Source of the DNA: Cupriavidus gilardii
Lineage (GTDB): Bacteria > Pseudomonadota > Gammaproteobacteria > Burkholderiales > Burkholderiaceae
NCBI RefSeq assembly: GCF_013314895.1
Contig: NZ_JABTYE010000011.1
Location: forward strand, 121,881-185,880
Reading direction: 5' to 3'
DNA length: 64,000 bases
Shown here: piece by piece, positions 38,110-47,740 of the stretch
Layout: every line of letters starts with the position of its first letter
How positions within the stretch are numbered: the first letter of the stretch is position 1
The notes under the pieces: model-generated
Seen by the model: only the letters and a program-made list of their open reading frames with translations
Told to the model about the DNA's origin: nothing
Database searches by the model: none
Program-made: the position numbers and the translations under genes

Positions 38110-38823
38110 TCAGACCTCCAACCACTCCTTGCGCACCTGCGCATTCCCCTTGAGCTCGGCCGGCGTCCCTTCGAAAACGATGTGCCCGTGGCCCATCACA
38201 TAGACGCGCTGCGAGATGTCCAGCGCGATCGCCAGCTTCTGCTCGATCAGCAGCACCGAGACGCCGCGCTCCTTCAGCACCTTCAGGTAATCGGCGACCT
38301 GGGCGACGATCATCGGCGCCAGCCCTTCGGTCGGCTCGTCGATCAGCACCAGGTCGGGGTCGCCCATCAGCGTGCGGCACAGCGTCAGCATCTGCTGCTC
38401 GCCGCCTGACAGCACGCCCGCCGGCGTGTTCTCGCGCTCCTTCAGGCGCGGGAACAGCGCGAACATGTCGTCGGTGCTCCAGCGCGGGCGGCTTTGCCTG
38501 GGGTTCGGCTTCTCGCCGAGCAGCATGTTCTGCCGCACGGTCAACGTGGGGAAGATGTCCCGATTCTCCGGCACATAGCCAACGCCAAGATGGGCAATCT
38601 CGAAGGTGCGCCGCCCCAGGATCTCGTCGCCGCGAAAGCGCACCGAGCCTTCGGCCTTGACCATGCCGAGAATGGCCTTGGCCATTGTCGACCGCCCCAC
38701 CCCGTTGCGCCCCAGCAGCGCGACGATCTCGCCCTCGTCGATATGCAGATCGACGCCATGCAGGATATGGCTCTTGCCGTAGTAGGCGTGCAGCCCCTGC
38801 ACTTCCAGCATGCGCTTGCCCAT
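38110..38823 (-). CDS. livF: Branched-chain amino-acid-type ABC transporter ATPase (LivF)
   Basis: 237 residues. Walker A reads GRNGVGRST, so the usual Lys is Arg. The signature is LSGGEQQMLTL, Walker B is DLVLIDEPTEGL, and the Q-loop and H-region are normal. LivF with LivG energises uptake of branched-chain amino acids or, in such clusters, aromatic or acyl compounds. The start overlaps the livG stop by one base (TGATG). It is the last gene of livK-H-M-G-F. Confidence 0.92.
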   Translation of the reverse strand: MGKRMLEVQGLHAYYGKSHILHGVDLHIDEGEIVALLGRNGVGRSTMAKAILGMVKAEGSVRFRGDEILGRRTFEIAHLGVGYVPENRDIFPTLTVRQNMLLGEKPNPRQSRPRWSTDDMFALFPRLKERENTPAGVLSGGEQQMLTLCRTLMGDPDLVLIDEPTEGLAPMIVAQVADYLKVLKERGVSVLLIEQKLAIALDISQRVYVMGHGHIVFEGTPAELKGNAQVRKEWLEV

Positions 38824-39602
38824 CAGTGCACTCCCTCGCCCTCGTCCAGCGTCGTGCCCAGATAGGCCTCCTTGACGCGGCGATCATTGCGGATGGACTC
38901 GGGCGTGCCGGTGGCGATCACCTCGCCGTAGACCAGCACCGAAATGCGGTCGGCCAGCCCGAACACCACGCTCATATCGTGCTCGACCATCACCAGCGTC
39001 TTGCCCACGGTGACCTTGCGAATCAGCTCGACCGCATGGTCCGACTCCGAACGGCTCATGCCCGCGGTCGGCTCGTCCAGCAGGATCACGTCCGCGCCGC
39101 CCGCGATGGTGATGCCGATCTCCAGCGCGCGCTGCTCGGCGTACGTCAGCAGGCCCGACTGCGTATGGCGCCGATGCTGCAGGCCGATCAGTTCCAGCAC
39201 CTCCTCGGCCCGCTCGCGCGCATCGCGCAGCTCGGACAGCCGGTGCCAGAACGAGTACTTGTAGCCCAGCGACCACAGCACTGCGCAGCGCAGGTTCTCG
39301 AACACCGTCAGCCGATGAAAGATGTTGGTGATCTGGAAGCTGCGCGACAGGCCCTTGCGATTGATCACGAACGGCTGCAGGCCGCCGATCTCCTCGCCAT
39401 TGAGCCGAACCGAGCCCGAGGTTGGCGCGAACCGGCCCGAGATAAGATTGAAGGTCGTCGACTTGCCCGCGCCGTTGGGGCCGATCAGCGCATGGCGCTC
39501 TCCGCGCGTGATGTTCAGCGTCACGCCGCGGATGATTTCGGTCTGGCCAAAGCGCTTGCGCACATCGGTCAGCTCCAGCGCCGCCGTGGTATCCCGCCTC
39601 AT
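38823..39602 (-). CDS. livG: Branched-chain amino-acid-type ABC transporter ATPase (LivG)
   Basis: 259 residues. Walker A GPNGAGKST is intact. The signature region LLTYAEQRALEIGI deviates from LSGGQ (LTYAEQR), which is common in LivG. Walker B is VILLDEPTAGMS, followed by VMVEHDMSVV as H-loop. The ATG at 39602 overlaps the livM stop by four bases. Confidence 0.93.
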   Translation of the reverse strand: MRRDTTAALELTDVRKRFGQTEIIRGVTLNITRGERHALIGPNGAGKSTTFNLISGRFAPTSGSVRLNGEEIGGLQPFVINRKGLSRSFQITNIFHRLTVFENLRCAVLWSLGYKYSFWHRLSELRDARERAEEVLELIGLQHRRHTQSGLLTYAEQRALEIGITIAGGADVILLDEPTAGMSRSESDHAVELIRKVTVGKTLVMVEHDMSVVFGLADRISVLVYGEVIATGTPESIRNDRRVKEAYLGTTLDEGEGVH

Positions 39603-40912
39603 GCCGCTCCTCCCGCGATTTCCGCCTGCACCTTGTCCCAGCGCGCGCGCGCCAGGCTCACCGTGAACCGCCATGCCGCCAGGCCGGCCAGCCACAGCGC
39701 GGCGGCAACACCCCACGGCGCCAGCGTGCCGGCATCGAAGCCGATACCGAACAGCGTCATTGCGGTGCCGTTGGCGCTGTCGACCTGCACCTTGTAGACC
39801 AGCTCCACCGTCAGGATGATCGCCGCCAGCAGCACCACCCCGGCCAGCGCGCACAGCCCGTAGGACGGCAGCATCTGACGGAACTTGCCGCGCGCCACCA
39901 GCGGCAACTGCATCATCAGCAGGCTCGCCAGCCCGCCCGGCACGAACATCACCATCAGCACGAAGAACAGGCCCAGGTAGAGCAGCCAGGCCTTGGTCAG
40001 ATCCGACAGCGCGACCGCGAACAGCACGAACACCACCGCGCCGATCACCGGTCCGAAGAAGAAGCCGGCGCCGCCGATGAAGGCGGCCAGCAGCACGCCG
40101 CCGGAGCGTACCGCGCTGACGTTCTCCGCCGACACGATCTCGAAGTTGATCGCCGCCAGCGCGCCCGATATGCCGGCAAAGAACGCCGACAGGATCAGCA
40201 CCAGATAGCGCACGCGCTGCGTGTTGTAGCCGATGAATTCGGCCCGCTCGGGGTTGTCGCGCACCGCATTGGCGATGCGGCCCAGCGGCGTCTGCGTCCA
40301 CGCATACATCGCCGCCATCGACAGCAGGCACCAGATCGCGATCAGGTAGTAGACCTGGCGGCCCGGGCCGAAGGTGATGCCCAGGAAAGGCTCGCCCACC
40401 ACGCGATTGGTCGAGATGCCGCCCTCGCCGCCGAAGAACTCCGGGAACATCAGCGAGCTGGCGAACACCATCTCGCCGATGCCCAGCGTGATCATCGCGA
40501 AGGTGGTGCCGGACTTCTTGGTGGTCACGTAGCCGAAGATGACGCCGAAGAACGCGCCCGCCAGCCCCCCGACCAGCGGCAGCAGCGACACCGGCAGCCA
40601 CACCGTGCCGGCACCCACCATGTTCAGCACATGCACCGCGATAAAGGCGCCCAGCCCCGAGTAGACCGCGTGGCCGAACGACAGCATGCCGGTCTGCCCG
40701 AGCAGCATGTTGTACGACAGCGCGAACACGATCATGATGCCCATCTGCGACATCAGCGTGATGGCAAACCCGCCGGTGAAGATCAGCGGCAGCACCAGCA
40801 TCAGCAACGCCGTGGCGCCCCAGATCAGCCAGCGGCCCAGGTTCAACGGCCGATAGCGCATCGTGCGGCCGTTCATCGCAGTGTCTTGCGTGCGTTGCAT
40901 CGTCGATTCCAT
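39599..40912 (-). CDS. livM: Liv-type ABC transporter permease (LivM)
   Basis: 437 residues, longer than typical LivM (about 330-420). At least nine hydrophobic helices are visible, with the family segment NMLLGQTGMLSFGHAVYSGL near the N-terminus and the EAA-like loop around YNTQRVRYLVLILSAFFAG. The extra length is in the C-terminal region after residue 330, which holds two more hydrophobic segments. GAGG lies before the ATG. Confidence 0.92.
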   Translation of the reverse strand: MESTMQRTQDTAMNGRTMRYRPLNLGRWLIWGATALLMLVLPLIFTGGFAITLMSQMGIMIVFALSYNMLLGQTGMLSFGHAVYSGLGAFIAVHVLNMVGAGTVWLPVSLLPLVGGLAGAFFGVIFGYVTTKKSGTTFAMITLGIGEMVFASSLMFPEFFGGEGGISTNRVVGEPFLGITFGPGRQVYYLIAIWCLLSMAAMYAWTQTPLGRIANAVRDNPERAEFIGYNTQRVRYLVLILSAFFAGISGALAAINFEIVSAENVSAVRSGGVLLAAFIGGAGFFFGPVIGAVVFVLFAVALSDLTKAWLLYLGLFFVLMVMFVPGGLASLLMMQLPLVARGKFRQMLPSYGLCALAGVVLLAAIILTVELVYKVQVDSANGTAMTLFGIGFDAGTLAPWGVAAALWLAGLAAWRFTVSLARARWDKVQAEIAGGAA

Positions 40913-40916
40913 CGCC

Positions 40917-41879
40917 TCAGCTCTCCCGGGTTCCCATCAGGCCGCGCGGGCGGAAGATCAGCATCACGACCAGCAGCAGATACGGCAGCACCGGCGCGAC
41001 CTGCGCCACCGTCAGCCGCCACAGCGAATAGAACGGCGTCTCGCTGGTCACGTTCAGCCCCAGCGAGTTGAACATGCCCGCCAGCGACGCGTCGATGGTC
41101 ACCGCGAAGGTCTGCAGCAGCCCGATCAGGATCGATGCGATGAACGCCCCGACCAGCGAGCCCATGCCGCCGACCACCGCCACCACGAACACGATCGAGC
41201 CGACCGCGGCCGCCATCGACGGCTCCGTGACGAAGGCATTGCCGCCGATCACCCCGGCAAGACCCGCCAGCGCAGCGCCGCCGCCGAACACCAGCATGAA
41301 GACGCGCGGCACGTTGTGGCCCAGCGCCTCGACCATCTCGGGATGGGTCAGCGCGGCCTGGATCACCAGCCCGATACGCGTGCGCGTCAGCACCAGGTAG
41401 ATCGCCACCAGCATCGCCAGCGACACCAGCATCATGAAGGCGCGGTACTTGGGAAAGGCAGAGGTGAAGACAGTGAACAGCGGACCGTCGAGCTCGGCCG
41501 GAATCCGGTACGGCACCGCCGCCAGCCCCCAGACCAGCTTGACGCCCTCCTCGATCAGGTAGGCCAGACCGAAGGTGAACAGCAGCTCGGCGACGTGGCC
41601 GTACTTGTGCACCGCGCGCAGGCCGAAGCGCTCGACCACCGCGCCGGCAACCGCGACCAATAATGGCGCGACGATCAGCGCCGGCCAGAAGCCGATCTTG
41701 GTCGAAATCGAATAGGCGAAATAGGCGCCGAGCATGTAGAAGCTCGCATGCGCGAAGTTCAACACGCCCATCATGCTGAAGATCAGCGTCAGGCCCGACG
41801 ACAGCATGAACAGCAGCAGCCCGTAGCTGAGGCCGTTCAACAGCGAGATGATGAAGAATTCCACAGCCAGTCCTTCCAT
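40917..41879 (-). CDS. livH: Liv-type ABC transporter permease (LivH)
   Basis: 320 residues with about eight hydrophobic helices. It has SLLNGLSYGLLLFMLSSGLT, then GVLNFAHASFYMLGAYF, the characteristic LivH opening, and TRIGLVIQAALTHPEMVEALG as the coupling loop. No Shine-Dalgarno is free: the ATG is 4 bases beyond a long stem (see the regulatory entry), so translation initiation is probably structure-controlled. Confidence 0.93.
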   Translation of the reverse strand: MEGLAVEFFIISLLNGLSYGLLLFMLSSGLTLIFSMMGVLNFAHASFYMLGAYFAYSISTKIGFWPALIVAPLLVAVAGAVVERFGLRAVHKYGHVAELLFTFGLAYLIEEGVKLVWGLAAVPYRIPAELDGPLFTVFTSAFPKYRAFMMLVSLAMLVAIYLVLTRTRIGLVIQAALTHPEMVEALGHNVPRVFMLVFGGGAALAGLAGVIGGNAFVTEPSMAAAVGSIVFVVAVVGGMGSLVGAFIASILIGLLQTFAVTIDASLAGMFNSLGLNVTSETPFYSLWRLTVAQVAPVLPYLLLVVMLIFRPRGLMGTRES

Positions 41880-41883
41880 CTGG

Positions 41884-41983
41884 CGCCGGTCGGGCGGCGT
41901 GCGCCGCCGACCGGCGAAGGCGAAGCGAGGGCGGGCGCAGCGGCCGGTGGTGTGCCCCCAGGGGCCGGCAGCATACCACCGGC
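41884..41983 (-). promoter_or_regulatory. Two strong hairpins between livK and livH
   Basis: The first stem pairs CGCCGGTCGGGCGGCG (41884-41899) with CGCCGCCGACCGGCG (41902-41916), leaving a 2-base loop and one bulge. The second pairs GCCGGTGGTGTG (41943-41954) with CATACCACCGGC (41972-41983), one mismatch. No T-run follows. They lie just upstream of the livH ATG in the livK-livH spacer. Confidence 0.75.
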
Positions 41984-42032
41984 ACTGGGGGGCATGGGCC
42001 GCTCGAGCGCGCCGCGTGTGGCGCGTCCCGAA

Positions 42033-43271
42033 TCAGCCTGGACGCTTCATCTGGCAGGAGGTGGGTTGGGCGGCGACATGCGCGTCCAGCACCGCATTGG
42101 TCTTCCAGCCGTAGCCGGTGTTTTCCTGGTCGTACTTGACTTCCTTGCCGTCGACCTTGGTCCAGGTGGCGATGGTCAGCGGCTGCTGGGCCTGGTGGTC
42201 GCTCGCGCGCATCTCGACGGTGCCGTTCATGCTCTCGACCTTCATGCCCTCGAGCGCCTTGGCCACCTTGACCGGATCGGTCGACTTGGTGTCCTTGAAC
42301 GCCTTGCTGAGCATCGCGATGCCGGTGTACGAGGCCATCACGTAGAAGTCGTCGTTGTACTTCTTCTCGTAGCCTTCGATCACCTCCGAGCCGCGGAAGC
42401 CCTTGTTGTTCGGGTTGTAGTACCCGACATAGCGCACGCGTTCGGCGCCGGCCGCCCCCATCGCGGTCGGCACCCCGGTGGTGGCCGCGTAGTAGGTATA
42501 GAAGTTGGCGTTCAGCCCGGCGTCCTTGGCCGCCTTGATCAGCAGCGCCAGGTCGCTGCCCCAGTTGCCGGTGATCACGGTATCGGCGCCGGCGGCCTTG
42601 ATCTTGGCGATATACGGCGAGAAATCCTTGACCTGCGCGAGCGGATGCAGATCTTCGCCGACCACCTGGATGTCGGGTCGCTTGCGCTTCAGATATTCCT
42701 TGGCGGCGCGCGCGACCTGGTGGCCGAACGAGTAGTTCTGGTTGATCAGATAGACCTTCTTGACGTTCTGGTCCTGCGCCAGATAGGTGGTCAGCGCCTC
42801 CATCTTCATGTCGGAGTTGGCGTCCAGCCGGAAATGCCAGTAGTTGCATTTCGAGTTGGTCATGTCCGGATCGACCGCGGCATAGTTCAGATAGATGATT
42901 TCCTTGCCGGGGTTGCGCTCGTTGTGCTTGGCCACCGCGTCCTGCAGCGCCAGGCCCACCGACGAGCCGTTGCCCTGCACCACGTAGCGGATGCCCTGGT
43001 CCACGGCCTGCTTCAGGATCGTCAGGCTCTCCTGCGGCGAGAGCTTGTTGTCGAAGCCCACGACCTCGAACTTGTGCCCGCCGGCCCAGTTCTTCTGATT
43101 GGCCAGTTCGGCGACGTATTGCCAGCTCTTGAGCTGGTTCTGGCCAACCGGCGCCATCAGCCCCGACAGCGGATCGATGAACGCGATCTTCACCGTATCC
43201 GCCGCGGCGGCCCCCGGACCCAGCGCGGCGAGCAATGCCACGCCGGCGACGAGCGGACGCAATCTGATCAT
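42033..43271 (-). CDS. livK: Liv-type ABC transporter substrate-binding protein (LivK)
   Basis: 412 residues. A signal peptide (PLVAGVALLAALGPGAAAA) is followed by TVKIAFIDPLSGLMAPVGQN, the Peripla_BP_6 fold opening. The ligand region has VQGNGSSVGLALQDAVAKHN, and YLINQNYSFGHQVARAAKEY is conserved. It is the periplasmic receptor of the cluster; the ligand is unknown (amino acid or aromatic/aliphatic acid). GAAGGAGA lies upstream of the ATG. It is the first gene of the transporter operon and lies 172 bases downstream of the ligase gene. Confidence 0.94.
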   Translation of the reverse strand: MIRLRPLVAGVALLAALGPGAAAADTVKIAFIDPLSGLMAPVGQNQLKSWQYVAELANQKNWAGGHKFEVVGFDNKLSPQESLTILKQAVDQGIRYVVQGNGSSVGLALQDAVAKHNERNPGKEIIYLNYAAVDPDMTNSKCNYWHFRLDANSDMKMEALTTYLAQDQNVKKVYLINQNYSFGHQVARAAKEYLKRKRPDIQVVGEDLHPLAQVKDFSPYIAKIKAAGADTVITGNWGSDLALLIKAAKDAGLNANFYTYYAATTGVPTAMGAAGAERVRYVGYYNPNNKGFRGSEVIEGYEKKYNDDFYVMASYTGIAMLSKAFKDTKSTDPVKVAKALEGMKVESMNGTVEMRASDHQAQQPLTIATWTKVDGKEVKYDQENTGYGWKTNAVLDAHVAAQPTSCQMKRPG

Positions 43272-43443
43272 GGTTTGTCTCCTTCTCTCTTTCTCTCGTT
43301 GGCTATCGTGTTGAGCGAGCGGCCGGGGCTGCCGCTGTGTTGCACGTTGCCATGCGCGCGGCTTGCCCGACCGGCCCGTTTTGCTTCCCCGGCGGCACCG
43401 GGCCGGCGCCGCCGTTGCTGCACGTGCTCTGCGACGGCCCTGC

Positions 43444-45069
43444 TCAGGCCGTCGGCAGCCGATAGTCCTTGAACTGCTCGCGCAGCTTCAGCTTCTGCAT
43501 CTTGCCGGTGGCCGTCAGCGGGATCTCGTCGACGAAGGCGACATCGTCGGGGATCCACCATTTGGCGACCTTGCCCTCGAAGAAGGCCAGCAATTCCTCG
43601 CGCGTCAGCTCGGTGCCGGGCTTCTTCATCACCACCAGCAGCGGCCGCTCGTCCCACTTCGGATGGTGGACCGAGATGCAGGCGGCCATATGGACCGCCG
43701 GATGCGCCGCGGCGACATTCTCCACGTCGATTGACGAAATCCATTCGCCGCCGGACTTGATCACGTCCTTGCTGCGATCGGTGATCTGCATGTAGCCGTC
43801 GGCGTCGATGGTGGCGACGTCGCCGGTCGGGAACCAGCCGTCGACCAGCGGCGAGCTGTCGCTGCGGTAGTAGCGATCGATGATCCAGGGGCCGCGCACC
43901 ATCAGGTCGCCGAAGGCCTTGCCGTCCCACGGCAGCTCGCGCCCCTCGCCGTCGACGATCTTCATGTCGACGCCGTAGATGACCCGGCCCTGCTTCTCCA
44001 GGATGGCCTGCTGTTGCTCAGGCGGCAGCGACAGATGCTTGTTCAGCAGCTTGCAGGTGGTGCCCAGCGGCGACATCTCGGTCATGCCCCAGGCATGGAT
44101 CACCTCGACGTCGAGGGCGTTCAGCGCCTTGATCATCGCCGGCGGCGCGGCGGAGCCGCCGATCACCGTGCGCTTGAAGCTGGAGAAGCGCAGCTGGTTG
44201 GCCTGCACATGCTGCAGCAGGCCAAGCCAGACCGTCGGCACGCCGGCCGAGAAGGTGACCTGCTCCTGCTCGAACAGCTCGTACAGCGAGGCGCCGTCGA
44301 GCTTGGCGCCCGGAAACACCAGCTTGGCGCCGACCAGCGGCACCGAGTACGGCAGGCCCCAGGCGTTGACGTGGAACATCGGCACGACCGGCAGAATCAC
44401 GTCCTTGGCCGAGCAGCCCAGCGCATCGGGCAAGGCCGACGCATACGAGTGCAGCACCGTCGAGCGATGCGAGTAGAGCGCGCCCTTGGGGTTGCCGGTG
44501 GTGCCGGAGGTGTAGCACAGGCTGGACGCGGTGTTCTCGTCGAAGCTCGGCCAGCTGTAGTTGCCATCCTGCGTCTCGAGCAGATCCTCGTAGCACAGCA
44601 GCGGCAGCTTCGATTCGGCCGGCAGATGCGCGCGGTCGCTCATCAGCACCCAGCCCTTGACCTGCGGGCAATGCGGCGCGAGGCCCTCGACCAGCGGCAG
44701 GAAGGTCAGGTCGAAGAACACATAGCGGTCTTCGGCGTGATTGACGATATAGGCCAGTTGCTCGGGGAACAGCCGCGGGTTGATGGTGTGGCAGACCGAA
44801 CCCATCCCCGATACGGCGTAATAGATCTCGAGATGGCGGTAGCCGTTCCACGCCAGCGTGCCGACCCGCTCGCCGGGCTGCACGCCGAGCTTGATCAGCG
44901 CCTGCGCCAGCTTGCGGGCACGCAGCTCGCAATCGCGGTAGGTATAGCGGTGGAGATCCCCTTCGGTGCGCCGCGAAACGATTTCGGTGCTGCCGTAATG
45001 GCGGGCGGCGTGGGTGATGATGGAGGAAATGAGCAACGGCGCGCCCATCATTTGTCCCATCAATGCCAT
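43444..45069 (-). CDS. Acyl-CoA ligase (AMP-forming), DmdB/long-chain-FACS-like
   Basis: 541 residues. The P-loop is CYTSGTTGNPKGALYSHR, the A5 motif is HAWGMTEMSPLGT and the hinge DGWFPTGDVATID leads to the C-terminal domain with the catalytic Lys in PLTATGKMQKLKLRE. It adenylates and thioesterifies fatty or methylthio-propionate-like acids. Co-occurrence with an extended acyl-CoA dehydrogenase fits the DmdB/DmdC pattern, but no methylthioacryloyl hydratase was seen. GGAGA lies before the ATG. Site 3 of the shared operator is upstream. Confidence 0.94.
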   Translation of the reverse strand: MALMGQMMGAPLLISSIITHAARHYGSTEIVSRRTEGDLHRYTYRDCELRARKLAQALIKLGVQPGERVGTLAWNGYRHLEIYYAVSGMGSVCHTINPRLFPEQLAYIVNHAEDRYVFFDLTFLPLVEGLAPHCPQVKGWVLMSDRAHLPAESKLPLLCYEDLLETQDGNYSWPSFDENTASSLCYTSGTTGNPKGALYSHRSTVLHSYASALPDALGCSAKDVILPVVPMFHVNAWGLPYSVPLVGAKLVFPGAKLDGASLYELFEQEQVTFSAGVPTVWLGLLQHVQANQLRFSSFKRTVIGGSAAPPAMIKALNALDVEVIHAWGMTEMSPLGTTCKLLNKHLSLPPEQQQAILEKQGRVIYGVDMKIVDGEGRELPWDGKAFGDLMVRGPWIIDRYYRSDSSPLVDGWFPTGDVATIDADGYMQITDRSKDVIKSGGEWISSIDVENVAAAHPAVHMAACISVHHPKWDERPLLVVMKKPGTELTREELLAFFEGKVAKWWIPDDVAFVDEIPLTATGKMQKLKLREQFKDYRLPTA

Positions 45070-45531
45070 GGGAATGGTCTCCTGTATCGGTTGCGATGTC
45101 CGTCGCGGCGAGGCCGAGAAGCGAACAATCGTTCTTTTTTTAGGCCGACAAAAACCTTCCAGCGGAAGGCGTCGGCAAACACGCTCGCACTGCCCGCCGA
45201 TGCACTACACCGGTGCACTACCCCGGTGCACTGGGCGTGCAAGCGGGTGTCATGACGGGGAAGACTGCCGGTGATGGCCCCGCCGCGACGGGAACAAGCG
45301 GGAACCAGCGGGAACACCGGCGGCGGCGCCGCGGTCAGACCAGGGACAATGCGGCGTGCAAGTACAATACTGCCAGCCATGTTGCACCTCAACATGTCGT
45401 TTTCCCTAGCCTGCAAGCGCACTTCCAGGCAGGCCACCGATTGCAGGCTGTTGCACCGCGCCGGTCCCCAGCCCACGTTCGCCCATCCGCGAGCCTCCAC
45501 GCCCGGCGCGTGATGCCAAGGCCCTGACCTC
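45070..45531. other. 462-base divergent spacer between acyl-CoA ligase and selO
   Basis: It holds operator site 3 at 45123-45134, tandem units CCGGTGCACTAC near 45207-45236, and GGGAACAAGC-type units near 45288-45320. The selO promoter must lie in the right half. No gene with support seen. Confidence 0.6.
45123..45134. promoter_or_regulatory. GAACG-N2-CGTTC-like operator, site 3
   Basis: GAACAATCGTTC carries one mismatch in the inverted repeat. It is 54 bases upstream of the ligase ATG and is followed by a T-run. It resembles sites 1 and 2. Confidence 0.5.
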
Positions 45532-47133
45532 ATGTCCTCTTTGCCCTCTTCCGCTTCGCCCGCCTCGTCGGCCCCCTCGAGCGCCAGTCCGGTCGATCCG
45601 CCGTTCTCCGTGGCGCCCGGTTTCGCCGAGCTCGGCGAGCGCTTCTTCACGCGGCTGCCGCCCACGCCGCTGCCCGCCCCTTATCTGGTCGCGGTGGCAC
45701 CGGCCGCTGCCGAACTGCTTGGTTGGCAATCGGCCGCCGCCGACCAGGCGCCGCCGCTGCGGGACTTCGCCGAGGTCTTCATCGGCAACCGCGTGCCCGA
45801 CTGGGCCGATCCGCTGGCGACCGTCTACTCGGGCCATCAGTTCGGCGTCTGGGCCGGCCAGCTCGGCGACGGGCGTGCGATCCGGCTGGCCGAGGCACAG
45901 ACCGCCAACGGCCCCTGGGAGATCCAGCTCAAAGGATCGGGCAAGACGCCGTATTCCCGCATGGGCGATGGCCGCGCCGTGCTGCGCTCGTCGATCCGCG
46001 AATATCTGTGCTCGGAGGCCATGGCCGCGTTGGGCATCCCGACCACTCGCGCGCTGTGCATCGTCGGCTCCGACGCGCCGGTGCGCCGCGAGACGATCGA
46101 GACCGCCGCGGTGGTGACGCGCCTTTCGCCCACCTTCATCCGCTTCGGCCATTTCGAGCATTTCGCCGCGCACGACGACGTGGCCGCGCTGCGCCAGCTG
46201 GCCGACTTCGTGATCGACCGCTTCATGCCGGAATGCCGCGACAGCGTCGGCGGCGAGACCGTCAGCCCCTACCAGGCGCTGCTGCGCGAGGTGTCGCTGC
46301 GCACCGCCGACCTGATGGCCCAGTGGCAGGCCGTGGGGTTCTGCCACGGCGTGATGAACACCGACAACATGTCGATCCTCGGCCTGACCATCGACTACGG
46401 CCCGTTCGGCTTTCTCGACGCCTTCGACGCCAACCACATCTGCAACCACTCGGACAACCAGGGCCGCTATGCCTACAGCCAGCAGCCGCAGGTGGGCTTC
46501 TGGAACCTGCATTGCCTGGCGCAGGCGCTGCTGCCGCTGTGGCTCGCGCGCGAGGATGGGCAGGCGCCGACCGAGGCCGCCAAGGAGGCCGCGATCGAGG
46601 CCGCCCATGCCGCGCTCGATCCCTTCCGCGACCGCTACGCGCTGCGCTTTTTCCAGCTGTACCGCGCCAAGCTGGGCCTGGCCAGCGCCGACATCGACCA
46701 CGCCGCCGACGAGGCGCTGCTGACCGACCTGTTCCGCCTGCTGCATACGCAGCGGGTCGACTACACCTTGTTCTGGCGCAATCTCGCCCGCATCTCGTCG
46801 GCGGACGGCAGCCGCGATGCACCGGTGCGCGACCTGTTCATGGATCGCGCCGGCTGGGACGCGTGGGCCGAGCGCTACCGCGCCCGGCTGCGGGCCGAGA
46901 GTTCGGACGATGCGGCCCGCGCGGTGTCGATGCTGGCCGTCAATCCGAAGTACGTGCTGCGCAACCATCTGGCCGAGGTGGCGATCCAGCGCGCCAAGGA
47001 AAAGGACTTCAGCGAGGTGCAGCGGCTGCTGGCGGTGCTGTCGCGGCCCTTCGACGAGCAGCCCGAGGCCGAGTCGTATGCCGCGCTGCCGCCCGACTGG
47101 GCATCCGGTATCGAGGTAAGCTGTTCGTCCTGA
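45532..47133 (+). CDS. selO: SelO protein AMPylase (YdiU)
   Basis: 533 residues, normal for SelO. The pseudokinase-like fold shows [40 protein letters not shown], the [15 protein letters not shown] catalytic loop and [10 protein letters not shown]. The tail ends in VSCSS, like E. coli YdiU. SelO transfers AMP to Ser/Thr/Tyr residues of redox proteins. The N-terminus is Ser/Pro-rich. MsrB follows by 65 bases. Confidence 0.95.
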   Translation: MSSLPSSASPASSAPSSASPVDPPFSVAPGFAELGERFFTRLPPTPLPAPYLVAVAPAAAELLGWQSAAADQAPPLRDFAEVFIGNRVPDWADPLATVYSGHQFGVWAGQLGDGRAIRLAEAQTANGPWEIQLKGSGKTPYSRMGDGRAVLRSSIREYLCSEAMAALGIPTTRALCIVGSDAPVRRETIETAAVVTRLSPTFIRFGHFEHFAAHDDVAALRQLADFVIDRFMPECRDSVGGETVSPYQALLREVSLRTADLMAQWQAVGFCHGVMNTDNMSILGLTIDYGPFGFLDAFDANHICNHSDNQGRYAYSQQPQVGFWNLHCLAQALLPLWLAREDGQAPTEAAKEAAIEAAHAALDPFRDRYALRFFQLYRAKLGLASADIDHAADEALLTDLFRLLHTQRVDYTLFWRNLARISSADGSRDAPVRDLFMDRAGWDAWAERYRARLRAESSDDAARAVSMLAVNPKYVLRNHLAEVAIQRAKEKDFSEVQRLLAVLSRPFDEQPEAESYAALPPDWASGIEVSCSS

Positions 47134-47198
47134 TTTCGATCCCGCTATCGAACGCAATTTCGAACCCAATATCGACCGTCTCCACGAGGATCCGCATC

Positions 47199-47639
47199 AT
47201 GCCCGTCAACAAGACCGAAGCCGAATGGCGCGCGCAACTGTCCGACATCGAATACCGGGTCACGCGCGAGGCCGCCACCGAACGCGCCTTCACCGGCCGC
47301 TACTGGGACCACTGGGAGCCCGGCATCTACCGCTGCGTGGGCTGCGGCACGCCGCTGTTCGAGTCCACCACCAAGTTCGACGCCGGCTGCGGCTGGCCGA
47401 GCTATTTCCGGCCCATCAACGGTGAGGTGATCGACGAGCAGGTGGACCGCAGCCATGGCATGGTCCGCATCGAGGTGCGTTGCAAGGAATGCGGCAGCCA
47501 TCTGGGCCATGTCTTCGAGGATGGCCCAGCTCCGACCGGGCTGCGTTATTGCATCAACTCGGCTGCGCTAAAATTCGACGATCGCGAGCGCGAGCCGGGC
47601 TCCGCCGACGACGCCGGCCAATCCGGCAACCCTGGCTGA
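47199..47639 (+). CDS. msrB: Peptide-methionine (R)-S-oxide reductase MsrB
   Basis: 146 residues. Zinc cysteines are in [10 protein letters not shown] and [12 protein letters not shown], and the catalytic Cys in [24 protein letters not shown] is the substrate face. It reduces methionine-R-sulfoxide in proteins. The ATG at 47199 has GAGGA upstream. A Glu/Asp/Gly-rich tail follows the fold. Adjacency to SelO, a redox-linked AMPylase, supports a shared stress role. Confidence 0.95.
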   Translation: MPVNKTEAEWRAQLSDIEYRVTREAATERAFTGRYWDHWEPGIYRCVGCGTPLFESTTKFDAGCGWPSYFRPINGEVIDEQVDRSHGMVRIEVRCKECGSHLGHVFEDGPAPTGLRYCINSAALKFDDREREPGSADDAGQSGNPG

Positions 47640-47740
47640 CCGACAGCGCCGACCGCAAGCGCTGAACGGCAGCGGCCAGACCCCACGATAACGATTCCGC
47701 GATGCCCCCTGCCGGCATCGCCCTCCCCCGACGGACCCGC

